DNA of 64,000 nucleotides from contig JAFIGS010000003.1 in assembly GCA_017849615.1 (NCBI GenBank), positions 186,001-250,000 on the forward strand. The letters are read 5' to 3'. The notes beneath the pieces are model-generated. The model was not told where the DNA came from and made no database searches. It saw only the letters and a program-made list of their open reading frames with translations. The position numbers were made by a program, and so were the translations under genes. Below, in pieces: positions 29,666 through 38,914 of the stretch. Numbering within the stretch: position 1 is the stretch's first letter; every line of letters starts with the position of its first letter. The stretch is from Pseudolabrys sp. (GTDB taxonomy: Bacteria; Pseudomonadota; Alphaproteobacteria; Rhizobiales; Xanthobacteraceae).

Positions 29666-30499
29666 ATGAAAACTTTGAAGACTCTCGCCCTCGCCTGTGC
29701 CGTATCCGCCATCGCGCTCAACGGCGCCTTGGCGCAGACCGCTCCCGCCGCACCTCCGGCTGCCGGAGTTTACGAGCCGAAGTCCGGTCAGGACGGCAAG
29801 GACGTCGTCTGGGTGCCGACGCCGCAGGCCCTCGTCGATCGCATGATGAAAATGGGCGGGGTAACCAAGGACGACTACCTCGTCGATCTCGGCTCCGGCG
29901 ACGGGCGCACCGTTATCACCGCCGCCAGGCTCGGCGTGCGCGCGCACGGCATCGAATACAATGGCGACCTGGTCGAACTGTCGAAGCGCAATGCTCAAGC
30001 CGCGGGCGTCGCCGACCTCGCCACCTTCGAGCGCGCCGACATCTTCGAGTCGAATTTCTCCGACGCCACCGTCGTGACTTTGTTTCTGCTGAAGGCCTTG
30101 AACGTGAAGCTGCGGCCGACCCTGCTGGACATGAAGCCCGGCACGCGCATCGTTTCCAACACATTCGACATGGGCGACTGGACACCCGACGACAAGATCG
30201 ACGCCGGCGAAGGGTGCACGTCGTGGTGCACGGCCTATAAGTGGGTGATCCCGGCGAAAGTTGCCGGCACCTGGCGCATTGGCGAGAGCGAGCTCAAGTT
30301 GACCCAAACCTATCAGATGCTGTCGGGTACGCTTGCGGCCAACGGCAAATCGATGCCGATCAGTAACGCGAAGATGGACGGCACGAAGATCACCTTCACC
30401 GCCAGCGGCCAGCAGTACACCGGTACAGTGACGGACGGAAAAATGAGCGGCCAGACGGCGGGCGGCCAGAACTGGAGCGCTACGCGCGCCGCGAGCTGA
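29666..30499 (+). CDS. Exported class I SAM-methyltransferase-like protein with C-terminal extension
   Basis: 277 residues. It begins with a clear Sec signal peptide (MKTLKTLALACAVSAIALNGALAQ) with cleavage after ALA near residue 23. Residues 65-130 hold a Rossmann methyltransferase core, DDYLVDLGSGDGRTVITAA (motif I) and HGIEYNGDLVELSKRNA (post I acidic residue). The last 90 residues look like a small beta-rich domain. Start supported by AGGAG 6 nt upstream. Class I methyltransferases need S-adenosylmethionine, which is not expected outside the cytoplasm, so the activity is questionable. A strong terminator follows. Confidence 0.85.
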   Translation: MKTLKTLALACAVSAIALNGALAQTAPAAPPAAGVYEPKSGQDGKDVVWVPTPQALVDRMMKMGGVTKDDYLVDLGSGDGRTVITAARLGVRAHGIEYNGDLVELSKRNAQAAGVADLATFERADIFESNFSDATVVTLFLLKALNVKLRPTLLDMKPGTRIVSNTFDMGDWTPDDKIDAGEGCTSWCTAYKWVIPAKVAGTWRIGESELKLTQTYQMLSGTLAANGKSMPISNAKMDGTKITFTASGQQYTGTVTDGKMSGQTAGGQNWSATRAAS

Positions 30500-30519
30500 C
30501 CAAACGGCTGATAAACAGG

Positions 30520-30549
30520 AAAGGCCCCGCCAACCGCGGGGCCTTTTTT
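30520..30549 (+). terminator. Rho-independent terminator
   Basis: Arms AAAGGCCCCGC / GCGGGGCCTTT (30520-30530, 30536-30546), loop CAACC, with six T (30544-30549). It ends the permease-methyltransferase transcript and, read from the other side, lies just past thyA. Confidence 0.92.
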
Positions 30550-30567
30550 ATTCCGCGGGCGGCCGCT

Positions 30568-31362
30568 TCAAACCGCGACTTCGGCCTTGATGTGCGGATG
30601 CGGGTCGTAGTTCTCGACCGCGAAGTCCTCGAAACGGAACGAGAAGATGTCCTTCACGTCGGGATTGATGCGAATCCCGGGCAAGGCGCGCGGCGCCCGC
30701 GACAACTGGAGCTCGGCCTGCTCGACGTGATTGAGATAGAGGTGCACATCGCCGAAGGAGTGCACGAAGTCGCCCGGCTTGTAGCCCGTGACCTGCGCCA
30801 CCATCATCGTCAGCAACGCATAGGACGCAATATTGAACGGCACGCCGAGGAACACATCGGCCGAGCGCTGATAGAGCTGGCACGACAGGCGGCCATTGGC
30901 GACATAGAACTGAAACAGGCAGTGGCACGGCGGCAGCGCCATTTTGTCGACGTCGGCCGGATTCCACGCCGTGACGATGAGACGGCGCGAGTCGGGGTTG
31001 CGCTTGATCATCGCGATCACGTTCGAGATCTGGTCGATGGTCTGGCCATCCTTGGCCGGCCACGAACGCCACTGATGGCCGTAGACCGGACCCAGATCGC
31101 CGCGCTCGTCCGCCCACTCGTCCCAGATGCGCACGCCGTTGTCTTTGAGATATTTGATGTTGGTGTCGCCGGCCAGAAACCACAGCAACTCGTGGACGAT
31201 CGACTTGATGTGCAGTTTCTTGGTCGTCAGCAGCGGAAAGCCCGCGGACAGGTCGAAGCGCATCTGATAGCCGAACACCGACCGCGTGCCGGTCCCGGTG
31301 CGGTCGTGCTTCTCCACGCCGTGGCGGAGAATATGGTCCATCAGATCGAGATACTGGCGCAT
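30568..31362 (-). CDS. thyA: Thymidylate synthase
   Basis: 264 residues, identical in length to the E. coli enzyme. It methylates dUMP using methylenetetrahydrofolate. The catalytic Cys is Cys146 in [12 protein letters not shown]; the [19 protein letters not shown] start, [11 protein letters not shown] and [18 protein letters not shown] segments are all intact. The ATG lacks a strong Shine-Dalgarno. It depends on the folA product for cofactor recycling, although the two genes are not in one operon. Confidence 0.97.
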   Translation of the reverse strand: MRQYLDLMDHILRHGVEKHDRTGTGTRSVFGYQMRFDLSAGFPLLTTKKLHIKSIVHELLWFLAGDTNIKYLKDNGVRIWDEWADERGDLGPVYGHQWRSWPAKDGQTIDQISNVIAMIKRNPDSRRLIVTAWNPADVDKMALPPCHCLFQFYVANGRLSCQLYQRSADVFLGVPFNIASYALLTMMVAQVTGYKPGDFVHSFGDVHLYLNHVEQAELQLSRAPRALPGIRINPDVKDIFSFRFEDFAVENYDPHPHIKAEVAV

Positions 31363-31536
31363 CGGGGGCTCTGGAGTTCGCGCGGTTCCGGACGACTCTT
31401 CGACCCAACATGGTGAAGATTGCCCCGCCGGGCAACGCCGCAGCGGCGGTTTTCAACCGCGCCGGGTCCCGGGAACCAGGTTCCTGACGATCCGGGCCAA
31501 CCCATTAACCGTATTAGTTAATCGCCGTTTCCTAAC

Positions 31537-31552
31537 GTTAATGATCGGTTAA
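31537..31552 (-). promoter_or_regulatory. CtrA-like box upstream of mlaE/thyA
   Basis: Read on the minus strand, TTAA-CCGATCA-TTAAC is an exact match to the alphaproteobacterial CtrA consensus TTAA-N7-TTAAC. It lies in an AT-rich, TTAA-dense stretch (31503-31556) in the 277-bp gap between the divergent thyA and mlaE starts, about 90 bp upstream of mlaE. Binding is not shown. Confidence 0.5.
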
Positions 31553-31639
31553 TGTGTGTCGCGGTGGCTCGGCATTAGCCGCCCGCGACGTATTTTTGCC
31601 CATTCGCCGGCGAAACGGCCGTTTTCGAGGAGTGGCTTC

Positions 31640-32776
31640 TTGACCGCGGGTACCCTTCAGCACGGCCCGTCCCAAGGCGACGGACTGGACCTGACGGCCG
31701 CCGGGACATGGACCGCCGAGCATGCCCGCTCGCTCGAGCCGTTGATCGACGCCGCGACGCGCGGCCACGACAAGTTTTCCCGTATCGTCTTCGACGCCAC
31801 CCGTATCACCCAGCTCGACACGTATGGCGCCTGGCTGATCGAGCGCACCTTGCGGGTCTGGACAAGCCGCGGCGCCGAGGCCCGCCTGGTCGGCCTGCCC
31901 GCGACCTACGGCAACCTGTTCCAGAAGGTCCGCACCGGCAAGCAGGCGCTGACGCCGCTGAAGCACAAGCCGACCGGCCCCATCGCCACGCTGGAAAGCG
32001 TCGGCCGCACCATGGTGGCGGTAACGTCAGACCTCACCACGATCTTCCAGATGGCCGGCCAACTGGTGATGGCGTTCCTGAGCGTCTGCGCCCACCCTTG
32101 GCGCTTCCGCTTCACATCGCTCATCAATCATCTCGAGCGCGTGTGCTGGCATGCCGTGCCGATCATCATCCTCATTACGTTTCTGATCGGCGCCATCATC
32201 GCGCAACAGGGCATCTTTCACTTCCGTACCTTCGGCGCCGACATCTACGTCGTCGACATGGTCGGCGTGCTGGTGCTGCGCGAACTCGGCGTGCTGATCG
32301 TCTGCATCATGATCGCCGGCCGTTCGGGCTCGGCCTACACCGCCGAGCTAGGCTCGATGAAGATGCGCGAGGAAGTCGACGCCCTGCGCACCATGGGCTT
32401 CGACCCGATCGAGGTGCTGGTGCTGCCGCGCATTCTGGCGCTCATCATCGCCGTGCCGATCCTCACCTTCATCGGCTGCATGGCCGCGCTTTACGGTGGC
32501 GGGCTGGTGTCCTGGCTCTATGGCGGCATCGACCCGAAGATCTTCATGTCGCGGCTGCACGAGTCGATCAACATGAAGACCTTCGCCGTCGGCATGATCA
32601 AGGCGCCGTTCATGGCGCTGATCATCGGCCTCGTGGCCTGCATGGAGGGCATGCAGGTCAAGGGCTCGGCGGAATCGCTCGGCGCCAAGACGACCGACTC
32701 GGTGGTCAAATCGATCTTCCTCGTCATCGTCATCGACGGCCTGTTCGCCGTGTTCTTCGCCGCGGTCGGGATCTAG
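31640..32776 (+). CDS. mlaE: MlaE-type lipid ABC permease with N-terminal STAS-like domain
   Basis: 378 residues. The start is taken as TTG (31640-31642), which has CGAGGAG 7 nt upstream; a GTG 28 codons earlier has no ribosome-binding site. The first ~110 residues resemble a STAS domain (LTAAGTWTAEHARSLEPLID, ITQLDTYGAWLIERTL), followed by the MlaE/YrbE permease core with five to six helices and the hallmark GRSGSAYTAELGSMKMREEVDALRTMG. It forms the inner-membrane channel for retrograde or anterograde phospholipid transport together with MlaF and MlaD, which follow immediately. Confidence 0.92.
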   Translation: MTAGTLQHGPSQGDGLDLTAAGTWTAEHARSLEPLIDAATRGHDKFSRIVFDATRITQLDTYGAWLIERTLRVWTSRGAEARLVGLPATYGNLFQKVRTGKQALTPLKHKPTGPIATLESVGRTMVAVTSDLTTIFQMAGQLVMAFLSVCAHPWRFRFTSLINHLERVCWHAVPIIILITFLIGAIIAQQGIFHFRTFGADIYVVDMVGVLVLRELGVLIVCIMIAGRSGSAYTAELGSMKMREEVDALRTMGFDPIEVLVLPRILALIIAVPILTFIGCMAALYGGGLVSWLYGGIDPKIFMSRLHESINMKTFAVGMIKAPFMALIIGLVACMEGMQVKGSAESLGAKTTDSVVKSIFLVIVIDGLFAVFFAAVGI

Positions 32777-32778
32777 CC

Positions 32779-33585
32779 ATGGTCGCGCGCGGCGAACCCG
32801 TTATCAAGGTGCGCGACCTCAAGGTCGACTTCGCGTCGCGTCGCGTCCTCAACGGCGTCGATCTCGACCTCAAGCGCGGCGAGATCCTCGGCTTCGTCGG
32901 CGCGTCGGGCGCCGGCAAATCGGTGCTGACGCGCACCATCATCGGCCTGCTGCCGTTCCGCGAAGGCACGATCGAGGTGCTCGGCACCGATCTTGGCAAG
33001 GCGTCGCTGAAGGAACGCCAGGCGGTAGACCGCCGCTGGGGCGTGCTGTTCCAGCAAGGCGCGCTGTTCTCGTCGCTCACCTCGGGCAAGAATGTCGAAT
33101 TCCCGATCCGGGAATATCTGCGTCTGTCGCCCAAGCTCACCACCGAAATCGCCATCTCCAAGCTGGAGATGGTCGGCCTCAAACCCGACGTCTATCGCAA
33201 CTATCCGTCCGAACTGTCGGGCGGCATGATCAAGCGCGTTGCGCTGGCCCGTGCGCTGGCGCTCGACCCCGAGATCCTGTTTCTCGACGAGCCCACATCC
33301 GGCCTCGATCCGATCAGCGCCGCCGAGTTCGACCATCTGCTGCTGACGCTACAGGAGACGCTCGGCATTTCCGTGTTCATGGTGACGCACGACCTCGACA
33401 GCCTGCACCGCACCTGCGACCGCATCGCGGTGCTGGGCGACGGCAAGATCATCGAGGCCGGCACCATGGAAGTGGTTCAGGCATCGCAGCACCCGTGGCT
33501 GAAATCGTATTTCCACGGCGAGCGCGCGCACAGCGATTTCCATGTACCGATAAAGGGACGGCGCGTCACCGAACGACGCGCGTGA
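32779..33585 (+). CDS. mlaF: MlaF-type lipid transport ATP-binding protein
   Basis: 268 residues, ATG 2 bp after the mlaE stop. Walker A GASGAGKS (residues 41-48), Q-loop VLFQQGALFSSLT, signature LSGGMIKRVALARAL, Walker B ILFLDEPTSGLDP and His-switch MVTHDLDSL are complete. The GAGKS loop and ALFSSLT are characteristic of MlaF/MKL-type ATPases. Drives lipid movement through MlaE. Confidence 0.95.
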   Translation: MVARGEPVIKVRDLKVDFASRRVLNGVDLDLKRGEILGFVGASGAGKSVLTRTIIGLLPFREGTIEVLGTDLGKASLKERQAVDRRWGVLFQQGALFSSLTSGKNVEFPIREYLRLSPKLTTEIAISKLEMVGLKPDVYRNYPSELSGGMIKRVALARALALDPEILFLDEPTSGLDPISAAEFDHLLLTLQETLGISVFMVTHDLDSLHRTCDRIAVLGDGKIIEAGTMEVVQASQHPWLKSYFHGERAHSDFHVPIKGRRVTERRA

Positions 33586-33600
33586 TGTGAGGTTGCGACG

Positions 33601-34512
33601 ATGGAAGACAGGGCAAAATTCGCGCTGATCGGCTTGTTCACCTTCGCGGTGGTCGCCGCGGCGTTTGTCTTCGTCTACTGGCTGCACAATGCCGGCGGCT
33701 CGAAGGAAACCCGGCCGTATCTGGTCGTGTTCGAAGGTTCCGTGTCCGGCCTGCGCGTCGGCGGCCCGGTGCTGTTCAACGGCATCCGCGTCGGCGAGGT
33801 CACCGAGATGCGGCTGACGGACAAGCCGTCCGAAGTCGCCGCCGTTATCTCGATTACACCATCCACGCCGGTGCGCGCCGACACCACCGTAACGCTGGAA
33901 TATGCCGGCCTCACCGGCATCGCCTCGGTGTCGCTGAAGGGCGCGACCGCCTCGTCGCCGGCCCTGCCGCCGGAAAAGGACGGCGGCCTGCCGACCCTGC
34001 GCGCCGGTTCCACCGCCGGCGACATGGGCACCGCCGTTCGCGAGACCCTGGCCAAGGCCGACGCCATCATCGTCGAAAACCAGGAATCGCTGCGCAACGC
34101 CATCAAGAACCTGGAAGTCTTTACTCAGGCGCTGGCGCGGAACGGCAACAAGATCGACGACCTGGTGCATAACGGCGCCACCGCGATGGGCTCGATCAAC
34201 GAACTGGCGATCAGCCTGAAGGCCGACACGAACCGGGTCGCCGAAAACCTCGACAAGCTGACGACCAATCTCGACAAGCAGACCACCATGCTGGCCGAGA
34301 ACCTCGACAAGCGCACCGCGGACATCACCGAAGGCGTCCTCAAGGTCACCGACAGCACCAACAAGCAGATCAACCTCGTGGGCACCGACCTGCGCCGCTC
34401 CATCGGCAACATCGACCGGGCGGTGTCGGATCTCGCCAAGAACCCGCAGCGCATCCTGTTCGGCGGCGGCGGCGGCGGCGGCGACAACAACAGCGGCGGG
34501 CCACGCCGGTAG
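33601..34512 (+). CDS. mlaD: MlaD-type MCE-domain protein
   Basis: 303 residues. A single N-terminal TM anchor (FALIGLFTFAVVAAAFVFVYWL) is followed by one MCE domain (PYLVVFEGSVSGLRVGGPVLFNGIRVGEV, about residues 40-120) and a long helical periplasmic tail rich in Asn/Asp/Lys (residues 150-285), ending in a run of seven or so glycines. It forms the periplasmic lipid-binding ring on MlaE. The long helical tail may bridge toward the outer membrane. GAGG precedes the start; 15 bp after mlaF. No mlaB or mlaC gene is adjacent. Confidence 0.92.
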   Translation: MEDRAKFALIGLFTFAVVAAAFVFVYWLHNAGGSKETRPYLVVFEGSVSGLRVGGPVLFNGIRVGEVTEMRLTDKPSEVAAVISITPSTPVRADTTVTLEYAGLTGIASVSLKGATASSPALPPEKDGGLPTLRAGSTAGDMGTAVRETLAKADAIIVENQESLRNAIKNLEVFTQALARNGNKIDDLVHNGATAMGSINELAISLKADTNRVAENLDKLTTNLDKQTTMLAENLDKRTADITEGVLKVTDSTNKQINLVGTDLRRSIGNIDRAVSDLAKNPQRILFGGGGGGGDNNSGGPRR

Positions 34513-34650
34513 AACGACAGCCGCCAGGCAGTCGGCTTTTCAACAGGCTGGGGGCGCGTCACTTTTTCTGTGACAGGTTTACGGCGGGAATGCTAACGGG
34601 CATTCCGTCAGGCGGCGGTCCGCTCGCCTCGCTGCGGTGCGGAACCTATT

Positions 34651-36150
34651 TTGGCCAAAAGCGCTCTCGACAAAGACCTCAAGAAAGTCGTCCAGCTCGA
34701 AACCGCGACCTATGCGCGGTCGCGGTCGCTGGCGACGCCCGGCCTTCTCATCGTCTTCATGATCGGCGCGGTGGTGATCGCCAGCCTGTCGGTCGGCGGG
34801 CCGCTTCGATATTTCGTCTTCTTCGCCGCGGTCATCGCTGCCTACATGGCGCTCAATATCGGCGCCAACGACGTCGCCAACAACATGGGCCCTGCTGTCG
34901 GCAGCCGCGCTCTGACAATGAAACATGCGTTGGTGATTGCCGCCATCGCGGAGATCTCGGGCGCAATACTCGCCGGCGGCGACGTGGTCGATACGGTCTC
35001 GAAGAACCTGCTGCATCCTGAGCAAGCGCTTTCCGTCGTCTCCTTCATTTTCGTAATGACGTCAGCGCTGCTTGCCGCTTCGCTGTGGATTCACCTCGCG
35101 ACTTATCTGGGCGCGCCGGTGTCGACGACGCATGCGATTGTCGGTGGTGTTGTTGGTGCCGGCGTCGCCGCCGCCGGCGCCGCCGCCGTCGAGTGGACCG
35201 TGATCGGCTCCATCGCGGCGAGCTGGGTGATTTCCCCCCTGTTCGGCGGCATTGTCGCCGCTTTGCTGCTCGGTTTCATCAAATGGCGGGTGATCTACCG
35301 CGACGACCGCGTCGCCGCCGCGCGCCGCTGGGTCCCCGTCCTGGTCGCCGCCATGAGCGGCATTTTCGCCGTCTATCTCGTCACCAAGGGCCTGCAGCGC
35401 ATCTGGAAGCCGCCCGTCCTCCTCGTCCTGACCGTGGGCGTCGTCTTCACATTCGGCGCGTTTATGGCAGCCAAGCCCTGGGTGATGCGCCGCTCGCGGG
35501 GCATGGAAAACCGCCGCAAACACATCGCCGGCCTGTTCACCGTCCCGCTGGTCTTCGCCGCCGGCCTTCTCTCCTTCGCCCATGGCGCCAATGACGTCGC
35601 CAACGCCGTCGGGCCCCTCGCCGCCATCGTCGCCGCGGCGCAAAGCGGCTTCGCCGGCGCCGAGAAGGTGGAATTGCCGTTCTGGGTGCTGGGCATCGGC
35701 GCCGTCGGCATCGCGCTCGGCCTCGGCCTGTTCGGACCCGCGCTGATCCGCACGGTCGGCGAGAAGATCACCCGCATGGACACGATCCGCGCCTACTGCG
35801 TGGCGCTGTCGGCCGCCGTGACCGTGCTGGTCGCCTCGGCGTTCGGCCTGCCGGTGTCGTCCACCCATATCGCGGTCGGCGCGGTGTTCGGCGTCGGCTA
35901 CCTGCGCGAATACATCACCAACAGCGGCGTGCCCAACCCGGCCGTGACGCCGCGCGCCTTGTTTCTCGAGCCCTCGCGCCTCAACGAGACCCCGGAAATG
36001 GCGCTGGCGAATTTCCAGAAGCGCGAGCGGCGGCGGCTGGTACGGCGCCGGCACGTGCTCGGCATCGGCGCGGCCTGGGTCATCACCGTGCCGGCGGCGG
36101 CGCTGCTGTCCGCGCTGCTCTACCGCGTGATGTGGGCGATCGGCGGATAA
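34651..36150 (+). CDS. pit: Pit family inorganic phosphate transporter
   Basis: 499 residues if translation begins at the TTG at 34651 (MAKSALDKDLKKVVQ); no good ribosome-binding site is seen, so the exact start is unsure. Two copies of the family signature, NIGANDVANNMGPAVGSRAL near residue 70 and HGANDVANAVGPLAAIVAA near residue 310, confirm a Na+- or H+-coupled phosphate symporter with about ten helices. The final 31 bp overlap the 3' end of a Nudix gene on the other strand. Confidence 0.93.
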   Translation: MAKSALDKDLKKVVQLETATYARSRSLATPGLLIVFMIGAVVIASLSVGGPLRYFVFFAAVIAAYMALNIGANDVANNMGPAVGSRALTMKHALVIAAIAEISGAILAGGDVVDTVSKNLLHPEQALSVVSFIFVMTSALLAASLWIHLATYLGAPVSTTHAIVGGVVGAGVAAAGAAAVEWTVIGSIAASWVISPLFGGIVAALLLGFIKWRVIYRDDRVAAARRWVPVLVAAMSGIFAVYLVTKGLQRIWKPPVLLVLTVGVVFTFGAFMAAKPWVMRRSRGMENRRKHIAGLFTVPLVFAAGLLSFAHGANDVANAVGPLAAIVAAAQSGFAGAEKVELPFWVLGIGAVGIALGLGLFGPALIRTVGEKITRMDTIRAYCVALSAAVTVLVASAFGLPVSSTHIAVGAVFGVGYLREYITNSGVPNPAVTPRALFLEPSRLNETPEMALANFQKRERRRLVRRRHVLGIGAAWVITVPAAALLSALLYRVMWAIGG

Positions 36151-36635
36151 TCCGGCAGTCCGCGCGCGCGCAGGCGTTGATTGAGCCGCACCGCGAGCTC
36201 GGCGACCTTGGCGTCCGACAGCAGCCGCCGCGCTTCCTTCAGCATGACCCAATGGCGATGGCGGCGGCCCTTCTCCTGCCACTCGCCCAGTTGCTGGGTC
36301 ACCCGCAGCGGATACATCTCGACCTCGATGACCTTGCGCCGGAGCGCCAGCGTCTTGAACGCGCGGTAGCGGCCGATCGGCATCGGATCGACCTCGCCCT
36401 CGACACCGGCTTCCTCCAGCGCCTCCTGCATGGCGACCTGCGCCGGCGCATGGCCTTCCATCGGATCGCCCTTGGGAAAGATCCAGCGGCCGGTGCCGCG
36501 CGAGGTGACCAGCAGAAAGACCACCTGCCCTTTGACGACGGTATAGGGAATGGCGCCGAACTGGCGGCTGACATTCCTGCCGCTCGCGCGCAGCAACAGG
36601 CCGTCCACCGCCTTCCTGATCACACCGAGCGCCAA
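36120..36635 (-). CDS. Nudix hydrolase family protein
   Basis: 171 residues from a TTG at 36633-36635; a GTG four codons later is equally possible. The Nudix box is present as KGDPMEGHAPAQVAMQEALEEAGVEG (G-x5-E...EALEEAG), preceded by RWIFPKG, resembling diphosphoinositol-polyphosphate/Ap4A-type hydrolases. The box has E-A-x-E-E-x-G, with Ala-Leu where RE is usual, so catalysis may differ. It follows tctA by 10 bp on the same strand and overlaps the pit 3' end tail to tail by 31 bp. Confidence 0.85.
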   Translation of the reverse strand: MALGVIRKAVDGLLLRASGRNVSRQFGAIPYTVVKGQVVFLLVTSRGTGRWIFPKGDPMEGHAPAQVAMQEALEEAGVEGEVDPMPIGRYRAFKTLALRRKVIEVEMYPLRVTQQLGEWQEKGRRHRHWVMLKEARRLLSDAKVAELAVRLNQRLRARGLPDYPPIAHITR

Positions 36636-36645
36636 GGCGACCCCG

Positions 36646-38160
36646 CTAGTTTTCCGACTCGACGAACACCTCGTCGCGTCGCTTGCGGATCATCGGCAGC
36701 AGCGCCAGCACCAGCATCGCCACCGAAATGAAGATGAGCACGCCGGAGATCGGCCGCGTGATGAAGATCGACGTGTCGCCGCGCGCGATCAGCATGGCGC
36801 GGCGCAAATTGTCTTCCATCAGCGGGCCGAGCACGAAGGCGAGCACCAGCGGCGCCGGCTCGAAGTCGTGTTTCACCAGCCAGTAGCCGAGCACGCCGAA
36901 GATCGCCGCGATCATCACGTCGCTCGGCGAATTGTCGATCGAGTAGATGCCGATGCAGCAGAACACGATGATCGACGGGAACAGAATGCGGTACGGCACG
37001 CGCAAGAGACGCACCCAGATGCCGACCATCGGCAGGTTGATGATGATCAGCATCAGATTGCCGAACCACATCGAGGCGATCATGCCCCAGAACAGGTCCG
37101 GCTGCTTGGTCATCACCTGCGGGCCCGGCACGATGCCGTGAATGGTCATGGCGCCGACCATCAGCGCCATCACGGCATTCGGCGGGATGCCGAGCGTCAG
37201 CAGCGGAATGAACGAGGTCTGCGCCGCGGCATTGTTGGCCGACTCGGGGCCCGCAACACCTTCGATGGCGCCGCGGCCGAAGCGTTTGGGATCCTTGGCC
37301 AGGCGCTTTTCCATCGTATAGGAAGCGAACGAGGCGACGACAGCGCCGCCGCCGGGCAGGATGCCGAGGATCGAGCCCAGCACGGTGCCGCGCGCGATCG
37401 GCCAGGACGAATCCTTGAGGTCCTGCCGCGTCGGCATCAGGCCCTTGATCTTGCCTTCGATGATTTCGCGGTTGGAGCCGGTGGCTTCGAGATTGCGGAT
37501 GATTTCGGCAAAGCCGAACAGGCCCATAGCCACGTTGGTGAAGCCGATGCCGTCGAGCAACTCGGGCAGGCCGAGCGTCATGCGGCCCGCGCCGGTGTCG
37601 AGATCGGAGCCGACCGTCGAGAGCAGCAGGCCCGTCACCACCATGGCGATCGACTTGACGACCGAACCCTTGGCCAGCACCACCGCGAAGATCAGGCCGA
37701 GTAGCATCAGCGCGAAGTATTCGGCCGGGCCGAACTCGAGCGCGACACGGGTGAGCGGCTGTCCAAGGGCGGCGACCAGCACGGTCGCGACGCAGCCCGC
37801 GAAGAACGAACCGATGGCGGCGATGGCCAGCGCGGCGCCGGCACGGCCCTGCTTGGCCATCTCGTGACCGTCGAGACAGGTGACGACCGACGTCGCCTCA
37901 CCCGGAATGTTGACCAGGATCGATGTGGTCGAGCCGCCATACTGCGCGCCGTAATAGATGCCCGCGAGCATGATGAGCGCGCCGACGGGATCGAGCCCGA
38001 AGGTGATCGGCAGCAGCATGGCAATGGTCGCCACAGTGCCGACGCCCGGCAACACGCCGACGAGAGTCCCGACCAGCGCGCCGAGCAGACAGAAGCCGAG
38101 ATTGATCGGGTGGCCGGCGATCGAGAAGCCGAGCCACAAATTGGAAAGAAGATCGGACAT
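36646..38160 (-). CDS. tctA: Tripartite tricarboxylate transporter permease, TctA
   Basis: 504 residues with about twelve hydrophobic segments. The family signatures [21 protein letters not shown] and [20 protein letters not shown] near the N-terminus, and [20 protein letters not shown] and [20 protein letters not shown] later on, are all present. It is the large inner-membrane subunit for periplasmic-receptor-dependent uptake of citrate-like or other carboxylates. It starts 12 bp after tctB; no TctC receptor gene is in the window. Confidence 0.95.
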   Translation of the reverse strand: MSDLLSNLWLGFSIAGHPINLGFCLLGALVGTLVGVLPGVGTVATIAMLLPITFGLDPVGALIMLAGIYYGAQYGGSTTSILVNIPGEATSVVTCLDGHEMAKQGRAGAALAIAAIGSFFAGCVATVLVAALGQPLTRVALEFGPAEYFALMLLGLIFAVVLAKGSVVKSIAMVVTGLLLSTVGSDLDTGAGRMTLGLPELLDGIGFTNVAMGLFGFAEIIRNLEATGSNREIIEGKIKGLMPTRQDLKDSSWPIARGTVLGSILGILPGGGAVVASFASYTMEKRLAKDPKRFGRGAIEGVAGPESANNAAAQTSFIPLLTLGIPPNAVMALMVGAMTIHGIVPGPQVMTKQPDLFWGMIASMWFGNLMLIIINLPMVGIWVRLLRVPYRILFPSIIVFCCIGIYSIDNSPSDVMIAAIFGVLGYWLVKHDFEPAPLVLAFVLGPLMEDNLRRAMLIARGDTSIFITRPISGVLIFISVAMLVLALLPMIRKRRDEVFVESEN

Positions 38161-38172
38161 TGCGGGCGCGTC

Positions 38173-38709
38173 CTAGAAAGCCGGCCAGAGCGGAAATGGC
38201 AGTTGCAGGAGATAGCGGAACAGCACGACGCAAAAGGCCGTCATGACCGCGCCGGCGATCAGGCTCTCCACCCAGCGGATCTCGCGCGCGGCGAGCACGG
38301 AGATCATGTAGGCGAGAAAAGTCGCGACGATCAGCCCGAGTTCGGGAATCCGCACCGGCAAGCCGAAGAAACTGAAACGGAAGCCGCGGATGGTGACGGC
38401 AAAGACGACAATGGCGCACACCACGAGAGCGGGGCCGCGCAGCGCATAGCTCTCGAGCGGCGGACCGTCTACCAACAGGCCGGAAATCGCGATGCCCGCG
38501 CCGACCACGATCAGAAGGCCGGCGAACAGCCGCGGCGTCGTACCGGGGCCGAAGGAAAAGCCGCGCATGCCGGCAAGATCGCTCGCCGCCCACAACGCGA
38601 AAAGCGCCACAGCGACCAGGGCGAGCCCACCATAGAACTCGCGCGGGCCGCGAATCCGCAATGGAAAGATGCCCCCGCCCGTGGGCCGGGATTGTGCGTC
38701 CTCCGCCAT
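38173..38709 (-). CDS. tctB: Tripartite tricarboxylate transporter small subunit, TctB
   Basis: 178 residues from ATG 38707-38709, chosen for its GGAG at 8 nt. Four hydrophobic segments, with [22 protein letters not shown] after the first helix typical of TctB. It pairs with TctA. The frame is open upstream but lacks a membrane or family signature. The gene is divergent from patB with about 205 bp between the starts, which must hold both promoters. Confidence 0.9.
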   Translation of the reverse strand: MAEDAQSRPTGGGIFPLRIRGPREFYGGLALVAVALFALWAASDLAGMRGFSFGPGTTPRLFAGLLIVVGAGIAISGLLVDGPPLESYALRGPALVVCAIVVFAVTIRGFRFSFFGLPVRIPELGLIVATFLAYMISVLAAREIRWVESLIAGAVMTAFCVVLFRYLLQLPFPLWPAF

Positions 38710-38914
38710 CCTCTGATCTCCAGTCTTTTTGCTCCGGATCGCCTCTAGCACAATGAGCAAGGCCTCCAAAGCAATGCCTTGCCGTGCACACAAGGCAAAC
38801 GCGGAATTTTCGGCACTTTTAATCGCGACAGCGAAACGAAGGCGGCTTGACCCCGCGCGCGGTGAAGATCATCAAGGAACCGAATTTGGAGCACCCCAGG
38901 GAGCCGCCGTTCTC

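Noticed and set aside
28261-29721. 486-codon minus-strand frame opposite the amino-acid permease
   Set aside because: The plus strand encodes a clear 12-TM permease; the minus-strand translation is low-complexity Asp/Arg/Gly-rich.
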